A stretch of DNA of 5,276 nucleotides from NCBI GenBank assembly GCA_012798155.1, contig JAAZNR010000636.1:1-5276 (forward strand), written 5' to 3'. This DNA is from Thermogutta sp. Lineage in GTDB: Bacteria > Planctomycetota > Planctomycetia > Pirellulales > Thermoguttaceae. The position numbers were made by a program, and so were the translations under genes. Positions 4,640 to 5,276 of this stretch are shown here, in pieces (positions within the stretch are counted from its first letter, which is position 1; the number at the start of each line of letters is the position of its first letter). The notes under the pieces are model-generated. The model was not told where the DNA came from, did no database searches, and was given only the letters and a program-made list of their open reading frames with translations.

Positions 4640-5276
4640 TCACGGGTCCTGATGCGCGGGCGGCGAGGGGGCTTGGGATTTACCCGGTGAATCATCCCAG
4701 CCCGTCTCGTCCGCCCAAGGGCTGTGCGGCGCCAGCCGCAAGAATTCGCGGCGGTGATGGGCGGCTTCCTCAAGGCGTCCCATTTCCCCCAACAGTCTGG
4801 CCAGCAAGAAATGGGCGTCGGGGTAATCGGGGACCAGCGTTAAGGCTCCACGAAAAGCGGCCTCGGCCAGCTCGGGGTCGCCGGACTCCGCCAAGACCGC
4901 GCCCAGGTTGACGCGGGCCTCGACGAAGCCGTCATCCAACTCGACCGCCGTCCAAAACCTTTCCCTGGCCCCCCCCAGGTCCCCCATCCGATAGAGGGCG
5001 TCCGCCAACTGAAAGCAGAGTTCGGCGGATAGCCCTCCGGCCGCGATGGCGGCTCGATAGTGTTCCACGGCCTCCGCGAGCCGCCCTTCTTCATCGCACG
5101 CCTCGGCAAGTGCCGCCAGGGCCTGCGCGTCGAGAGGGGGAGACTCCGGACCGGCATCCGTCCGCGGTGAAGGAATCCGCACCACGGCCGACCCGCCGGC
5201 CGGCTCTGGGAGGGCGTCTTCCTGATCGGCCTCGAAATCGAAGTGAAGCTGGCCCGCGGGATCGACCAGACCGTCC
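4640..5276 (-). CDS. Tetratricopeptide repeat protein, N-terminus cut by window edge
   Basis: The frame stays open to the right edge, giving 211 visible residues; the start lies outside. The first 49 residues form an acidic, Pro-rich linker beginning DGLVDPAGQLHFDFEADQ. Four consecutive 34-residue TPR units follow (about 50-83, 84-117, 118-151, 152-185), with the expected pattern of small residues, aromatic Y/F and late Pro or Asp, for example 'ALAEACDEEGRLAEAVEHYR'. The chain ends with PWADE and a Gly/Ser/Pro/Gln-rich tail. TPR arrays are protein-interaction scaffolds, so there is no enzymatic assignment. The GTG near 5185 could be read as a start, but the upstream codons look coding (GC-rich third positions, FDFE motif), so I treat the gene as partial. 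I recall planctomycete proteins joining a MerR-like DNA-binding domain to such a linker and TPRs; that N-terminus cannot be seen here and is a guess. Confidence 0.85.
   Translation of the reverse strand, partial: DGLVDPAGQLHFDFEADQEDALPEPAGGSAVVRIPSPRTDAGPESPPLDAQALAALAEACDEEGRLAEAVEHYRAAIAAGGLSAELCFQLADALYRMGDLGGARERFWTAVELDDGFVEARVNLGAVLAESGDPELAEAAFRGALTLVPDYPDAHFLLARLLGEMGRLEEAAHHRREFLRLAPHSPWADETGWDDSPGKSQAPSPPAHQDP
4670..4702. terminator. Possible terminator-like hairpin at the convergent junction
   Basis: GGC-T-TGGGAT (4670-4679) can pair with ATCCCA-GCC (4694-4702), nine base pairs with one bulged T and a 14-base loop. It starts 36 bases after the SDH protease stop and lies inside the 3' coding end of the TPR gene. 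There is no T tract after it on the plus strand, so intrinsic termination is doubtful. It is the only hairpin I noticed near the junction. Confidence 0.22.

Overview
This is a GC-rich bacterial window with five protein-coding genes and no RNA genes, insertion sequences or CRISPR arrays. The gene set is a single HDOD protein, a signal-peptide protein with a duplicated domain and a C-terminal membrane anchor, a long-tailed rhomboid, an SDH-type serine protease and a GC-rich TPR protein with an FDFE-type linker. It resembles chromosomal regions of Planctomycetes and their relatives. That placement rests on remembered family distribution, not on a marker gene, so it is tentative.

Layout. Positions 1-855 (minus) hold an HDOD-domain regulatory protein whose 3' end runs off the left edge. 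A 414-base divergent intergenic region follows (856-1269). It holds no convincing gene, but it has a perfect 11-bp inverted repeat and a 13-bp tandem duplication. Three plus-strand genes come next. The first (1270-2823) encodes an uncharacterised exported protein with two copies of one domain and one C-terminal membrane segment. After a 170-base gap with a 2 x 20-bp tandem repeat and a bulged hairpin comes a rhomboid intramembrane serine protease (2994-3737). After 57 bases comes a membrane-anchored ClpP/SppA-fold serine protease of the SDH (DUF114-like) family (3795-4634). Five bases beyond its stop, a convergent minus-strand TPR gene ends (4640 to the right edge, N-terminus missing).

How the genes may work together. 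The rhomboid and SDH protease genes are adjacent, co-oriented and each have a ribosome binding site, so they are probably co-transcribed as a membrane proteolysis pair. The upstream gene encodes a predicted type I single-pass membrane protein, the topology class many rhomboid substrates have. It is a natural but untested candidate substrate or partner. The HDOD and TPR genes point the other way and look like separate units. The most notable items are the duplicated-domain protein of unknown function and its linkage to two membrane proteases. No clearly new defence or mobile system is visible.
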